Source: Diploptera punctata
Lineage: Eukaryota > Arthropoda > Insecta > Blattodea > Blaberidae
Direction: 5' to 3'
Length of the DNA stretch: 64,000 nt
Assembly (NCBI GenBank): GCA_030220185.1
Contig: JASPKZ010001598.1
Location: 157,001 to 221,000 of the forward strand
Within the stretch, counting starts at the first letter, position 1. Every line of letters starts with the position of its first letter. The notes below the pieces were generated by a model. The model saw only the letters and a program-made list of their open reading frames with translations, ran no database searches and was not told where the DNA came from. Shown piece after piece: positions 62,440-64,000 of this stretch. The position numbers and the translations under genes were made by a program.

Positions 62440-63375
62440 TTGGATACCTTTAACAAATGCAGATGATATGGTATTATTGGCTACCTCAGAGGATTGTTCT
62501 AAATTAACAGCAGAAAACATTCAGTGAAATTTCAACCGAAAAATCTAAAATAAAACTTGGCAAAAGTCTACGAGGCAGCACAATATTATATAGGAATTAG
62601 AATAATGGGAGTTTTGGGGGGGGGGTAATCAAATAGCAGGTTCCGGAGACATATGTACTCAAACTGTGATTGGAGAATAGGTTATAAATGCGAGACTATT
62701 AGTAATCTGGTGCACAAGTATGTATAACTTTGAATAACAGAATAAAATATAATATTAATGAGATTATGATCGGTGCAGAACCTGTCAGGAGTAAAATTGT
62801 ACTTGCAGTACAATTTTTGAGTAGGTAAATAATTGTACATATCTAGGATTCAATATCTCATAAGAAGAAGGAAAGGATGTAAATGCAAAAATATCAACAT
62901 TCTTACGGATTCTAGGGTTAATAAATTCTATCTTCAAGCCACAGATAGACCAAAAACCATCAAGACTAAAAGTGTACATATATAAAACACTGGCTCTTCC
63001 AACTCTTTTGTATGGTAGCGAAGTATGGACAATGAAACAGAGAAGAAATACAGAGACTTAGATCTGCTGAAATGAGATACCTTCAGAGGTCTGCAAGGAT
63101 GTAGGCCTACACTACTAGTTCGCAAAAAAAAATGAAGACATCTTAGAAGAATTACACATGGAACTTTTAGAATTTCTGATTATAAGTCAAGATGGATGCA
63201 ACATGTTCATCAAATGGAAGATCACAGAATACCCAAACAAATGTTAAACAATCAACCTGCAGGAAGAAGAAGACCAGGACGTCCACTCAAAATACTTTTG
63301 GAGGGTATTTCTATTGAGGCCGAAACAGGTCAACATGGCCTAAATTCGTGAATGGACTATGATGATGAAGAGATT
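62440..63375 (+). mobile_element. LINE RT C-terminal part, heavily decayed
   Basis: ADDMVLLATSEDCSKL near 62459 is the catalytic (Y)ADD box, with N in place of Y. Further on come KSVHI, YGSEVWTMKQ (frameshifted), MEDHRIPKQMLNNQPAGRRR and PGRPLKILLEG. It ends GGTCAACATGGCCTAAATTC and (GAT)n. Confidence 0.82.
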
Positions 63376-63395
63376 ATCAACATTTCTAATGATTT

Positions 63396-63755
63396 AATAA
63401 TAGCTGACATAAGCTGACATAAGCTCTCCATATATCCCTATCTAGAGCTAATGTTTTCCAATAATTCCCTGTATAATCTACTTCCCTCAAATCATAGTTA
63501 ATGTTATTCTCCCACCTCATTCTCGGTCTATCAACTGGGCGTTTTCCCTCTGGTTTTCCTACAAGAAGCTTCCATGTACGTCTTTCATTCCCCATTCGTG
63601 CTACATGCCCTGCCCATCGTACTCTGCGAGACTTAACTGTTCCTATTACATCTGCCTTCCTATAAAGACCATGTAGTTCACTGATAAGTAGTCTTCTCCA
63701 TTCACCTATCTGTTCATCTCTCTTTGGTCCAAAAAAATTCCTAAGAACTTTCTTC
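63396..63755 (-). mobile_element. LINE-A tail
   Basis: The minus strand has DEQIGEWRRLLISELHGLYR, RRVRWAGHVARM, GKPEGKRPVDRPRMRWENN and LDRDIWRAYVS. The 3' simple-repeat end is lost. Confidence 0.88.
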
Positions 63756-63767
63756 TTGTACCTTGTA

Positions 63768-64000
63768 AGACCATGTTTCCCTTAACAGAGATTTAGGCGC
63801 TCTCCCCCTACAGGGAAGAATTTGAACCATACTAATTTAGTTACACTTCTTTTCATATAGATGTCATAGGAGTGGTCCGTGGTCAGCGTCCCGCCTCATA
63901 CTGACATCAAGGAAACCAAGGTAGTAAACTAGGACGGGAAAATTCGATAAATTTTGTTTAGAGACCTTTCATTCAGGCTTAAGGATCTTTTACGAGCCTG
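63768..64000 (-). mobile_element. SINE2, minus strand, continues beyond the window
   Basis: Starts (on the minus strand) outside the window. Visible are AAGCCTGAATGAAAGGTC, CCTTGGTTTCC, GACCACGGACCACTCC and GTTAAGGGAAACATGG. It lies directly against LINE-A. Confidence 0.9.

Overview
The window looks like gene-poor, AT-rich nuclear DNA of an arthropod, most likely an insect. A large, repeat-bloated genome such as a cockroach or other polyneopteran would fit, but I cannot prove the species. I see no host protein-coding gene with an intact, conserved product. The only long intact reading frame with a recognisable fold is a mariner transposase. Nearly everything else is transposable-element debris, short tandem repeats and tRNA-derived sequence. 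(ATT)n, (AT)n, (CTT)n and (ATGG)n microsatellites are abundant and often sit at the 3' ends of retrotransposon copies.

Layout. 0-10 kb: non-LTR retrotransposon (LINE) tails, tRNA-derived SINEs, a complete DD41D mariner (4483-5808), a foldback element with tRNA-like arms (5871-6289), and an internally deleted LINE carrying a nested SINE (8396-9645). 10-17 kb: LINE tails, microsatellites, a 179-bp tandem array inserted in a LINE (13811-14678), and further SINEs. 17-26 kb: a five-copy 301-bp array of tRNA-like genes with a palindromic left end (19639-21307), a piggyBac-type MITE, and several SINEs. 26-30 kb: Penelope-like element (PLE) termini with hammerhead-ribozyme motifs, one nested in another. 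30-38 kb: SINEs, a tRNA-Tyr-like relic, large foldback repeats, and a broken hAT-like transposase gene. 38-47 kb: LINE reverse transcriptase (RT) relics, two PLEs retaining parts of the GIY-YIG endonuclease gene, and an internally deleted mariner (44221-45101). 47-64 kb: SINEs, LINE 5' and 3' fragments, another PLE palindrome, a 1-kb inverted repeat (56312-57364), a 300-bp tandem repeat and more LINE tails.

How the parts relate. At least five SINE families have tRNA-like heads or well-supported target-site duplications. One of them (SINE5) shares its 3' end with a LINE tail present in the same window, which suggests that LINE mobilised it. Many insertions are nested and have perfect 9-16 bp target-site duplications, so their relative order can be read directly.

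The most notable signal is a set of eleven hammerhead-ribozyme-like cores in seven PLE-derived palindromes of four sequence types. In two of them the ribozyme core overlaps the last codons of the GIY-YIG reading frame. Next are the Pol III-competent tRNA-like tandem array and a striking excess of the octamer TAGGCCTA. Family names SINE1-5, LINE-A/B/C and elements L, M, N, O and R are local labels used only here.
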